NCBI RefSeq assembly: GCF_949628265.1 | Contig: NC_088790.1 | Coordinates: forward strand, 1,740,545-1,804,544 | Direction: 5' to 3' | DNA from: Cloeon dipterum | Taxonomy: Eukaryota > Arthropoda > Insecta > Ephemeroptera > Baetidae | DNA: 64,000 nucleotides | Part shown: positions 13,601 through 25,600 of the stretch, piece after piece | Layout of the letters: each line of letters begins with the position of its first letter | How positions within the stretch are numbered: the first letter of the stretch is position 1 | Made by a program: the position numbers and the translations under genes | The notes under the pieces: model-generated | Database searches by the model: none | Seen by the model: only the letters and a program-made list of their open reading frames with translations | Told to the model about the DNA's origin: nothing

Positions 13601-16600
13601 GCTTTGCAACACATGAAATGGCTATTAATTTTTAGGGAAAATTAGGAGTAAACATGTGACTTGTTCGATTTTCCCGCGCTTTTTCGTAGGTGTCATTTCT
13701 TCTTTTTATAGATATATTGGGAACCACGCCCCCATTTCAAATTTTGCGTGAAGAATCAGTAAAACAGTCCAGTTTTACGATTTTCCTGCGCATTTCTACT
13801 CAAGACACGCCTTCTTTTTTTAAATTTTGAGGGCCACCATTTAAAAATTCCCGCGAGCTACGCCCTATTCCAGTGGTCCCTGATTTTTATATTTACCAAA
13901 ACTGATTTTAACCTTGAATAGTGGTAATATTTCCATCGTTTATGTGAAAAAATAAAATGTTTAACATTAGAAATACTGATTTATGCTTTTTATATATATT
14001 GTTGTTTATTCTTCCTCTACAAGTCATTCATGCATATAAATAAAATCAAATACGTCAATAATTTACATAGGGAAGAATGGGCTGACAGACACTAGCATTT
14101 AATGCAAAAGCGATTATTAGAATTTTCTGCGCATCCGTGTGGTTAAGAGAAAATCCTTTTTGAAATTTCCCATAAAATTGAGTTGAACTCGACGGTGAGT
14201 GGTTTCGTGGAGGAGTGCGTTGTGGGTACAACACTTAAGACCGGCGGAGGCAGAATGCATCTCGCGTGTGTGTGTATTTTTCTCTGCCTGCGAGGCTGCA
14301 ATCAAGATGCTTTCACCCTCTCCGGCCGCCCCTGCCTCCCTGCCGGCGTGCACTTGGCCCATTGCACTACTTGGCGCAATCGCAGCTGCGTCTCTATCAG
14401 AAAGGCACCCTCTCGACGCTTAGCCGCAAATAAATTGCGTTGTTCCGACTGCCGGCCCATCCGGCCGCTTGCCCCCGCTTGCCAGGCCGGGCATTCGCAG
14501 CCCCCTAACATTTTTGCCGGCCGACTAATGGTAGCGCGCAGCTCCAATTTACTCGTCGTGCTGAAAGCAAAGAGGCGCGCGTTAAACGTTTGAATGGACG
14601 CTGGCTGCACCTGTCCCTGACAGCCTCGACACGGACTTATTAACTTTTGATTGCTGTAGATTTACGGCGCGGCCCCAAAGTGTGTGTACGCCAGCCGCCA
14701 GCCGCTGCCAAGCCTTTTTTACGAGTGTTTATTCAGCGAGAAATAGCGGCAAAATAAACCGGCCAATATTGGCTCGAGAGTTTACTTAATTTCGGCCGGC
14801 GTAATTGGTTTGTTTTGTCAGGCTCGCAATTTATTCGGCGTCGAGGGGAGCGTAAATTAAAAAATGGGAAATTAAAAGTTCATAAGAAGCTGACAGGAAA
14901 TCTAATCAAAAGTTAACTTCATTATTTTTATGCTTCGAGAGCGGGTTGGTCGAGGGCTCCGCTTCCTTTATTCTCTCACCCCCTCGCCTATTGTCGCGAA
15001 CCGACGAAAAATTCCAGCGATTTACCTCCGCATCGGCTCTCGGAGCACTCCCTCTAATACGTCGCGAAATTTGATTTTGAAGACGGCGGGCGCACCGTCC
15101 CCTTGTTTGCTGCACTTTATATTGAATGGCCTGATGGCCGCTCCTAAATATGTGCCCTTATATTGATTTTGCGTCTTTGCATCGACGTGCGTGCGTGACA
15201 AACTCGGATATTTATGCGTCGCCCGAAAAAAATGCTCGTCTGGATACAAAAATGCGGACGGCTTGATTTTCTGGTTCGTTGAGCAACAAAGTGGATTTTT
15301 TTCAGAGACGGGAAAGAAAACCGGCAATTTTTTATTAGCACAAAATAACTATTTTTTGGAAATTTAAAATAGCAAAACCCGTCTGTACTGGATTCTCTGT
15401 CCGGAAAAAAGGAAAAAGAGGGCGTGGCACATGTAATAAAAACGCGGGATAGTACAAGAATTGAAACTCTACTTATTGCAAAACCATTAATACGAAATTA
15501 GAATTATAATTCTAGCGGAAAATTTAGAAACAAAGCGCGGGAAATTCGTAAAATTCGGCGTTTAATACACTGCGAGAAATTGTAAAAAATTGTACGTTTT
15601 TACCGGGATTTTCATTCAAAATCGTGATTTAATATATCGTGAAAAATAAATCGATAACCGCGGTTTTCTGAATTATTCAATTGGTTAAGCACAAAGTAGA
15701 ATTATTATTTTAATCAAAAACTTGAAATTGCGCATTTTGCGGAAAAAAGTAATTTGCGTCATAAATCCCTTTCCATGATTTGAGTAATCCGGGGAAACGT
15801 AAAAAATTCATAAAATCCGGCTCATATCATCTGCATTTTGCGTGCGCGCATCGGAACGTCTCGTAAATTACTCTCAAGCTTGCGGGGGATGGCGGGGGCG
15901 AATCTGCTTCACAAATTGAGCAGTGCACGTGTCGCCTGGGGAGGAGTTGCAAAGGCCCGAATTCATTTTTCTAGATTTTTTGTTCACACTCGGAGTGTTG
16001 GTGGTGGGCTCTCCCCTTTTTTTAATTCATTAGCAACGCATAGCATAATAGAATCGAGCACGAGCGCTGAGTGGCTCTTCTCGGCGGCGCCCAAGGAAGA
16101 GCAGAGAGAGACATAAATCCCGCGCGCGTACATTTCATTATATACCTTTTTTCTGTAACCACTGACATTTTTGTCCAAATTGCGTTCGCTCCCCTGTCTC
16201 TCCCTTTTCGGGCCCTAATAATTTTTCGCCTTTATTCCTCTCGCCGGCGTGTGTGTGTGTGTGTGTGTGTCAAAAAGCGGCGGCGAAAGTGGCGAACAAA
16301 TGGCGTGAGCAGCTTTTCGCTTGTCGGATTTTGCACCTGCCTCTGACAGACGACTGACTTTGAACTTATCGAGTTCTGCCGCTGCCATTATTAGCAGACT
16401 GCCCGCCCGACAGACGCACACGGACACGGACCGACGGGAAATTCTGATTGCCTGCTTTCATTTTTAATGCACTGCTCACGCCACGGCCGTAATTACGCCG
16501 ACCAGGGGTTGCAGAATTAAATTGGATGTCTGCATGCCTCGGCCTTGTTTGCGATATGGAGAGTACTTATATTCAGAGTTGCGCCGATTTGCGGACGGCC

Positions 16601-19600
16601 GCCATGTTCAATGAGCTTTCGTTACCGGATCTGTGCCAAAATTACTGAAGCCAATTGGTGTCAAAACTGTCAAGCGAAAGCGCACGATTGCTAAAACATA
16701 AGACCGCGCGAAATAAAACAACTGAGAATTTCGCATTCAAAAATTTCCGCGGCAGCAACAGCTGGTGGCAGTAGAGACAACTGCGCATGCCCAGCAAAAG
16801 CAGTGTAGCACACGCAGCAGTCACGTGACTCAATCCCGCCATCTCATTTGCTAAGAGCAGGCACGCTCTCCCTACACTTGTAATACCCCCACTCTAAGGA
16901 GTGTGACATGCGCAGATGAGTGCGCGCCACTGCTTGGGAGTGGAAGGGAGATGCGCACGCATCACGGCTAGGTGCGTGCCTGCTCTTAGCAAATGAGATG
17001 GCGGGATTGAGTCACGTGACTGCTGCGTGTGCTTCACTGCTTTTGCCGGGCATGCGCAGATGTTTCTACGTCACCAGCTGTTGCTGCCGCGGATATTTTG
17101 AATGCGATATTCTCAGTTGTTTTATGTCACGCGGTCTCAATATGTTGTAGATCAACTCGTGCGCTTTCATTTGACATGTCGTCGGTCCGCTAATCCGCAC
17201 ATCTCTGAATATTAAGGACTCTATAATTACGCGGAGCGGCCGCGTGTTGTCGAATAATGAAATTGGATGTCTGCATGCGCCTGGCTTGTTTGCAACCCGA
17301 GACTGACGAGACGACGAGCCACCTGTGGCTGCGGCAAAAACAGAATTTCGCAACGCAAACTTCTGCCTGTGCGTGTGTGTGTGTGTTGGGTGTGTTTGGT
17401 TTCAAATGGCGCGTGCTGCGTGGCTTGCTGGCAAAATTGGCCGGAAAATCAAATCAGCTTTGCGAATCGAGGCTCGCCTCATTTCCTCGGGGAGTTTGCG
17501 AAACTTGCTTGGAATTGGCTTATTGAGCAGTTCGCCAACTTGCTTATTGATAGCCTTGAGAGCTTGTTGTGTGTGCGCCCCGCCGAAGGGGTGCGTGAGG
17601 TAATAAAGGGGGATGAAAATGAATGGCATTTCTTGCTGATGGTAATTGGCTATTGTGCCGCGAAAATTGACTCTCCGCCTTAATGGTGCGCGCAGTTTGC
17701 GTAATGAATTCGGAAATTTGATTTATATCGCTAATTATTTCCCACTTTTTCAATAGCGTGCTCACCTCTTTTCCATTTCGCGCGGGGGAGCTTAAAAAGC
17801 AATTTTTCGGCTTAAAAGAGCCGCTGATCGCTTTGTTAACGCCTTTTCACAACAACAATAAACCTTTTTTCTTGCAATAATTCATTGCACGCGAGAATGA
17901 AAGCGGCTTACAATTAGGGGGGCCGAAAATCGTATAAAATCTGATACTTGACGCTTCAAGTGTTAGAATATTAATTTACTCGTGCGAGTCGCGACGACAA
18001 CCGAGCAAACACAGAAATGCAGCGCTGCAACCCTTGCTGCACGCGCGTTTGTTAATTAAAACCAACAGAGAAGAGATGAGGAGGCATGTTAGTTTTTCCG
18101 GCTGCATAGCAATTAAGACCTTTATTCCGACAGAGCAAGACGCATGCTTCAAATTTACATATACACCTGGATAATTCTACTCGGGTTGAAAACTCTAAAC
18201 CTAATTACTGCAGCTATGAATTACAGATCTCGCATTTTATTAAATTTAAAAGCGAGACCAAAGATAGCAAACTCGGGTTTTTCATTTGGGTCAGTTAAAC
18301 TAAAGTTTTTAGCTTATTAAATTAGGTCTGTGCGTTAATCAACGAGTTTCCCGTAGTTTTCTTCGAGTGCCACGCCTTCTTTTAATATTCTGTTGATTCC
18401 ATAGTACGCCCCATTTTGAAACCCCCTGCGAAATCTAATTCAATCGTAAACGATTTTCCCGAGCTTTGCGATTTTTTTTTAATTTTGAATTTCACGCAAA
18501 TTGCATGCTCTCCCATTGGTTCCTTTTAAATATGGCGGCAATTTCACTTCTCGAACGTTAATTTGCAGATTATGTTATCCTAAAATTCGAGTTGCAGACC
18601 AAAATGATTTCACTTAGCCAGCGTTAAAATTAACAACCCGCGTTATCGCAATAATATATATTTGAATGCGTCCCGGCGGAGAAAGAAAATCGTATTATCA
18701 CCGGTTATTATACGCGTCCAGATTTTTGTCTCTTTATCTGGAATTACATACTCTCTCTCTCTTTGGCCATAACAATAACCCTTACTGGCTGCAAATGCAC
18801 TTGTTGTAACAACGACGACGGAGCGGCAGATAAGAGCTGCGGCAAAATGCAACTCTTTGCAAGCGTGGCATGGAGAAATACACATATAATAATGTATAAT
18901 ATCTGCCAAGCACCCCCGAGTGCGATTTCCACTTTTGTGTCGCTTTCTTCCGAGCGTGCAATAGATATGCTGACGTGGTAAGCTGACGTTAACGAGCGCC
19001 GCGCGTGCATATGGAGGAGAGAAGCCGAGAGAGAGCTCATTCCCTCTCTCTCGCTGTTGCAATATTGCAGGTCGGCTACTGTGATGCAAGCAAGCGTCTG
19101 GCTAGCTGGCTGCATGTGGAAATCGATCGCGTCTCTGGCTCGCTCTCGTCAACCGCGCGCGCGATTCCTGCAATTGGCATCAAATTACCCAACTGCTTGT
19201 GCTGCTGTTGCTGCGGCGTAAGACCATAATCGAATACCCCCTGCCTGCGTAACAGAATCTTAATTAGCAAAGCACTTCTCCGCTCCGCTCCGCGCTGCAC
19301 ACGACGCGATTGAACAGAAGCTGCGATTTAATTACATTTTCACTCGTTCTTGTTTTGATAGCACACAGTTTCGTGGCTTCTCTTCCTATATACCCAAGCG
19401 ACTCATATCCATAGAGATTCACACACTTATGAATATATCTCGCATTGTCACGTAATCGGTTAAAGAGGAAAACCCCACAATAATTTATTCCAAACTGTTG
19501 AATTCTGAAACGGGAGGCGTTATTTGAAACGGAAGCGGTTTGGCACAATTTGAAAAGCGCGGGAAAATCGTTACGGTTTTACTGTGAATTTGCGGGGATT

Positions 19601-22600
19601 TTTTAATGGGGGCGTGGTAAGAGATGCCGTAGCACGTGTCGAAAAGCGCGGGAAAATCGTACAATGTTCGTTTTTATTGAGAATTCGCGAGAATTTTGAA
19701 AGAGAGCGTGGTTTCTTGGAAAGTAAAATATGAAACGCGGGAAAATGGTGAAATGAGACACCCCGTTTTCCTTTTCTCATTAATTATTTATTGAACGAAT
19801 GGCGTCATTATGCTCCTGCAATCAAGTGAAACTGCACTACCATCGTAGAATAGGCAAGAACCATTCCAACCACCTGGGAATAACGCTTCTCAATTAGTTT
19901 AATTCCTGCCAACTCTCTCCACTTACCGCTAAAAAGAGCGTTCTGTTTACGGTCAAGAGCCCATAAAACGAAAAGTCCTCGATTCCGCTGTGCAAAACTT
20001 GCCTCCGAAAGATCTCTATCTAAAAAGCATTAAAATAAGTGTTATATAATGTAAAAAAAATACCTCCTCCTTCAGATCCAAATCGCTAGTCTCGATTCTG
20101 CTCAGAAATTCCTTAGTCACCTTCAACTGACGCGAGAATTTCGATCAAATTTACAACTTAAAAAATTCTCACTTGTGCAACTGTTGTTTCGCAAGTAGAA
20201 AAGAGAAACTGCATGCTGACGGAGTTGAAAACGATCCTCGGCAGGGCAATGCCGATGACTAGCAGCTCTTCGTTCTGCTTGAATTCGTCGAGATCGGCGA
20301 TCACGATGATAAGCTGGTAAATGCAGAGGATCGAATGACAACACTCGGCGTGGAAGTGCAGAAACAGCACGGGCCGGAAAAGTCGAAAGGCTCTGCAGGC
20401 CAAAATCCACAAGTTGCTGTGCGCTTTTCTCAGCTTTGCGATTGCGGCGAGCCGAAAAGCGCTGGACTGAAAACAAAAAGGTTCAATACGGAGGGATGAA
20501 AATCATTAATTCTAACCTTTGTCAATCGCTTGTTAATGTTGATTACGAGTTGTTTCACGAGCAGCAATAAAAAGAGGAATTTGCAACGCAGAATTAGTCC
20601 CGTTAGCAAAACGAAAGGGTAGTCGAGGAACAGGACGAAGACCACGAAAGTCTGGATCTTTTCCACGTCCATTCCGTAGTAATTCGAAAAGAAAATTGCG
20701 ATGATGCAAAAGAACAAAGCCTTATTAATCAACGCAGTAGCAACTCCTTTAGCCTTTGCATCGAAGTCCTGTTTCAACAGAATTTTATAAAGTTTGAAAT
20801 ATTCCTCGCTATTTCTGAGCGACCAGAAAAACGTCAGAGGCACAAAGGCGGTGGAAAAAATTTGAAAAGTAGCGGGAATGGCAAAGAACATCCTGTTCTT
20901 GACATTCACAATATCCGAGTGGCCACTGACGTAAAACTCGATCAGTTCGAACAACTCGACGCTGCCGATCAGAAAGACAAAGGTAAAAAGCGCAAAACTG
21001 TAAGTGGCGTAGAGGAAGCGTTTCACTCGAGTGCGAACGCTCGGAAAATGGAGGCCCAAGATAAAGGCGAGTGCGAAAAGAAGGCACGGTGTGTTCCCGG
21101 ACATGTTTGCCGAACAACTAGCAAAGAGAAAGACGTTCTGCCTGCCCAGTGATCGTATCAGTGACCTTTGGCACACACACACGCGCGCCTCTCTCGGGGC
21201 TTGGAAACTTTCCAGCTTATTTCGCGCAAACAATAAAAACAAAACACGTCCGTTGTGGCAATTGACGATGACATTTATTGAAAGAAAGTTTAAACGACAT
21301 TTACAATTCGCCTCGTGCAAGTGGAAGCCTGCCAAAGAGCCACTTTTTAGATCGATAAACCATATCGTGAGTGAGCTGGAAAATCTTCATATTCCCAAAG
21401 TGCGAGAATGGTCCTAATAAAAAGTTTCGACACTTTTGTCTTCATAACTGTTGATTTAGGTTAATGCTTTTTCCTTTTGGCAAGTCACGGTGCCAATGTT
21501 CAGCATTCGAACAATAATAAAAATGACGCTCTTCCGAGAATAAGCAAATTGTTTTGTTTACTGGTATGCGGATGAAAAAGGAGGAGGGCGTCTAATCCCA
21601 CTTTGTATTGTTTGTAAGCGGCGCAAATATTTTCGCTTGGCCTACCTGTCGGCACGGTTGTTATCGTGGCAACCAACAGGAAAGGAGCGAGATGCAAAGG
21701 AAATAGGTTTGCTAATGGTCGAGCCAACCGCAATTTGCACCCTCTTGTGCGGGCAACGTTATCCTTCGTAATTCCCGCGTCCAGAGAGGGAGAAAAGTAC
21801 AAGCCCAGAAAGTTGGCACTCCAGGAAAAGGAGATGAAACGAGTTCGCTTCATAGACATTTCTTTGAAGTTTTCCCTTTCCGGCCCGCAGCAATGCGAGC
21901 ACCAGATTGGAAATCTGAGAATAATGGTTTGCGCCCGCCACGACGGACTTTCTTATTCCACTTTCTTCTCTATTTCCGTCCGAGCATATTCCCAGGCCAA
22001 AGCAAACACGTCATTTGCTTTAAATAAAAATGTTTATCAAAAAGAGTCGATCGACATTGGCAAAAGTATGGACTTTATTTTAATCGAAATAGAACGCCAT
22101 TTCGCTTGTTTTTGCGCAACCTCTGAAGCCGATCAGTAACGAGTATTTCAACCCTGTCACTATTTACCGCTTCACTTATTGTGAAAACATGAAAAGGTAT
22201 TGGAAACTCGTGAAATTGCACAACCACAAAGCAAACGAGCCTTTCGTGAGCAAAAAAACCTGAATTTCTCTATTAAAATCACGTCAGCACACGCCAATCA
22301 CACCAGCTCTTGCTACACATTTTACCTTTTTTTTATTCCACGATCACGCAATGCAATTTTGCTTTCGTAATTGCCGCGCGCGACTGTGCTGCAAGCACAG
22401 TCGTGTCGAAAGCTTGCTCACCGTTTTATCTATTTCTCCACTCAGAGCGTTTCAACATTTTATTACGTGCTCGGTCTGATTTGTGGCAAAAATCGATGAG
22501 AGCGCATCTTGCATGTTTCCTGTTTCGATGACAAGTTTTTAATTTGGTTCCCTCTCAATATTGCGCGTACACGCCGACCGCAAACTTTCCCCCTCAATTC

Positions 22601-25600
22601 GAAAAATAATGTTATCAAAAATTGCTAATTTAATCTGGAGACTCGTCCCCTCGTGCGGGAGAGCGAAAAAGTGAATGCATTTTTGATTAGAAAATCAACG
22701 TGGTGACAATGCAGCCGAGACGGGCGGAAGCAGACACTTTCCTTCTTTATCTCGCTCCTTCTCCGCGGTGCAAACAAAAAGAGAGAGAAAGCGGTGCATC
22801 GCAATAAACGAGCCTCGACTTGATTGCCTGCACGCACAGAGAATCTTGATTGAGCCGCTGCAGCAGCTTTCAATGGAGAACCGAAATTGTAATTTTAAAA
22901 GAGCTTTTCGAATAATAAGGCTCCTCTTGCAGCACGCTTTTGTTCAAAAGCGCTTATGCAACCTGCTCGGTTCCAATACGCAGCGCGTTGCCTAACTATA
23001 AAATCATGATTAAATAATTAGATTTTGCTCAGCACTCTAAAGGGAATGAATAAATTTAAATACATATTTATTGAAAAAGATGAGCAACGATTAAATTGAG
23101 ACCACATGATTTCACCTTAAGAGCGAATGAGCTAGACCTGAGTGAAAAGGATCTCAATATGAGACCAAATCATTTTAATTTGAGACCGAATATCTCAATG
23201 TGAGATTTAATGATCTCAACTTGAGACTAACAAATCTGAACTTGTGACCTAATGGGCTCATCTTGAGAGTTTAGTTATATTTATTTGCATATATACAACG
23301 GAAATAAAGAGAAGTAAATGATCTCAACCTGATACAGAAGGATCTCAACTTGAGAGCAAATGATCTCAACCTGAGACCGAAAGATCGCAACTAGAGACTA
23401 AAAATGTTCTTAATTTGAGATTAATTGATCTCAACTTGAGACCGAATAATCTCATCTTGAGACTAAATGATCTCAACTTTAGATCAAATGATCTCAACTT
23501 GTGTCCTAATGATATCAAATTGAAAGCATATGATCTCAACCTGAGACAGAAGGATCTCCCCTTGAGAGCAAATGATCTCAGTTTAAGATTGAATGATCTC
23601 AACTTGTGACTTAATGTTCTCACCTTGAGAGCAAATTATTATTTTTTTATATCAACCTGTGATCTAATGATCTCAGCTTGAAATAGAATGATCTCCACCT
23701 TGATAATTTTCAATATGATATTATAGTGAAACAATGATCCAACCCTTGACATATATCTTAAATTATTTGGAAGAAAATGAGATATCCTGCATAGCTAATG
23801 TTTGGGCGTTGTGTTTTAGGTGGACGACGAGGAGAATCACGGGATGGACGACGTGCGCAACATGATCCTGGCGACGCTGAGCAGCGCCAAGTGCAGCCGC
23901 GTGTGCTGCCTGGTGTGCGAGACGCAGATGTGTGTGTACGACCGCTACCCCCTGCTGGACGGCACCTTCTTCCTCAGCCCGCGACAACACGCCGAGCAGC
24001 ACTGCTTCAAGCTGTTCTACAAGAACCGCATCCAGTTCCTCTACGCCGTCTGCATGGGCTGCCTCGAGGGCTGGCGGGCGCGCATCGAGTGTCGGACCTG
24101 TCGCCGCCGCTGGGACGGCTCCTCGCTGGTGCTTGGGACCATGTACTTCTACGACATTTTCTCCGCCACCCCCTGCTGCGAGGACCGCGTCAAGGTCAGT
24201 TACTTATATCCCACAAGTCTCCAGGGACGCCCCTGCCTTGACCATAGGGGTAAATGCATGGATGGATGGCCGGGTCACAAGTTTCAAGGGAGGGGTTGGA
24301 GCCGCTAAGGGACATTTCTTTCTCGAATTTCACCGCGAAAAAGATACACAGGGTTTGCATTTGATAAATTTACATCAGCGAGAGAAATAAATTTGATAAA
24401 AATGGATAAACACCATTTGATCAACTGTCTCAAGTTGAGATCATTTTCCTGCTTTGTTTCTAATCAGCGTTTTATCGGTTCTTGAACTTAAAGACCGTCT
24501 TTGACGAAGTTTCTGAGCACACCAATCGATTCTTGAGGGTCGAATTAAGTTAGGTGGATATTTTTCCGACCAAAAAGTGCAGCGCGACAATATGAGCATA
24601 TGTGCGAGATCTGCGCATGCGTCAGAGCTGGTTTGAGCACTTGCAGAGAGACCGCCTGTACGAATGACTTCTTTGGTTCTTTATCACACCCAGCCAGATC
24701 TGACGCATGCTCATTTCTCGCATATTATGCGTTCATATTGTTATGGCGGGGAGAAAGTTCGCACGTCACGCTGGACTTTTTGGTCAGGAAAAACATCCAC
24801 TTTACCTAGTGCGACCCTCGTGAATAGATCGGTGTGCTCAAAAACTTCCTCAGAGACGGTGTTTAAAGAAATTCTAACCGCTGACAAAGTGTTGAGGACA
24901 TGCACACACCGGGTGGCAAATTGAGATCTGCTTGGCAGCTCACACGCACGAACACGTGTTGTGTTGCGAGTGGAAATTTAGCGGCGGTGTGTGAGACACG
25001 GTCATTCGCATTCATCACGCGCTCGCCACACACGTGCGTGTGCGTCTGCGACCCTAGTCTGAGGTTTGATGATTAGTCGTGGGACCTGGGGAGGCAGATC
25101 CATCTTGTTTTCCCACTTAATTTGCATTTAATTTGAGTTGCTCGCCCGTCAATCCGTTCGACCCTTTTCCGGCTGCGCGTTTCGGATTTTGTTTGTCGAC
25201 GCGGCCCATACATATAAATTACCTCGGAGAGTACGGCCATAAAAATAAGGCGCGCAATTTATTGTTGGCCGCGCGGCGTGCATCCCGCTGCTGATAATTG
25301 CTTTTTTTGCTGTCGCACCCGCTCTTTATGGCCATGCTAATGGCCCCGATGGCTAAATGCGCTGCACTTTGTAAAGGTTGTAATGTTTTTTATTGATTTT
25401 CCCCCAGGATTTCCCTCTCGACATCGCACACAACTTTCGCTCAAACACCGCTTTCATCAATAGCGAATGCGATATATATGCAATTCCGTTCCTTCCCCAG
25501 CTGACGCAGCTTAATTTTTTAACTATCTGAGTTTTTCACGGCTCTTCATTTCACGCATTTTTATAGCTAATCATAAACTCCCGAAAGAATTTTACTGTCC

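Larger units (their letters stand above)
7781..23819 (+). other. 16-kb hdc intron
   Basis: Lies between two hdc exons with matching phase 0 ends (gtgaga donor, ttttag acceptor). It contains the minus-strand gustatory receptor gene, several repeat blocks, a large inverted repeat and a 21-bp tandem array, all listed separately. Between them, about 8900-10100, 13880-15400, 17300-18340 and 21340-23050, I see no gene or ordered repeat apart from short hairpins. Confidence 0.85.

Noticed and set aside
21105..21335. In-frame N-terminal extension of the receptor
   Set aside because: The added 77 residues are unlike the family; the MSGNTP start gives a normal length.
21666..22139. 157-codon plus-strand frame near the receptor gene
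   Set aside because: No hydrophobic pattern or known motif; frames on the other strand are equally long.
23366..23623. Frames on both strands encoding LNLRxND-like repeats, suggestive of a leucine-rich repeat protein
   Set aside because: They come from the 21-bp palindromic array; a unit divisible by three stays open on both strands, and no gene structure surrounds it.
23090..23720. Regularly spaced palindromic units resembling a CRISPR array
   Set aside because: Units are contiguous and have no unique spacers, and the DNA is animal.
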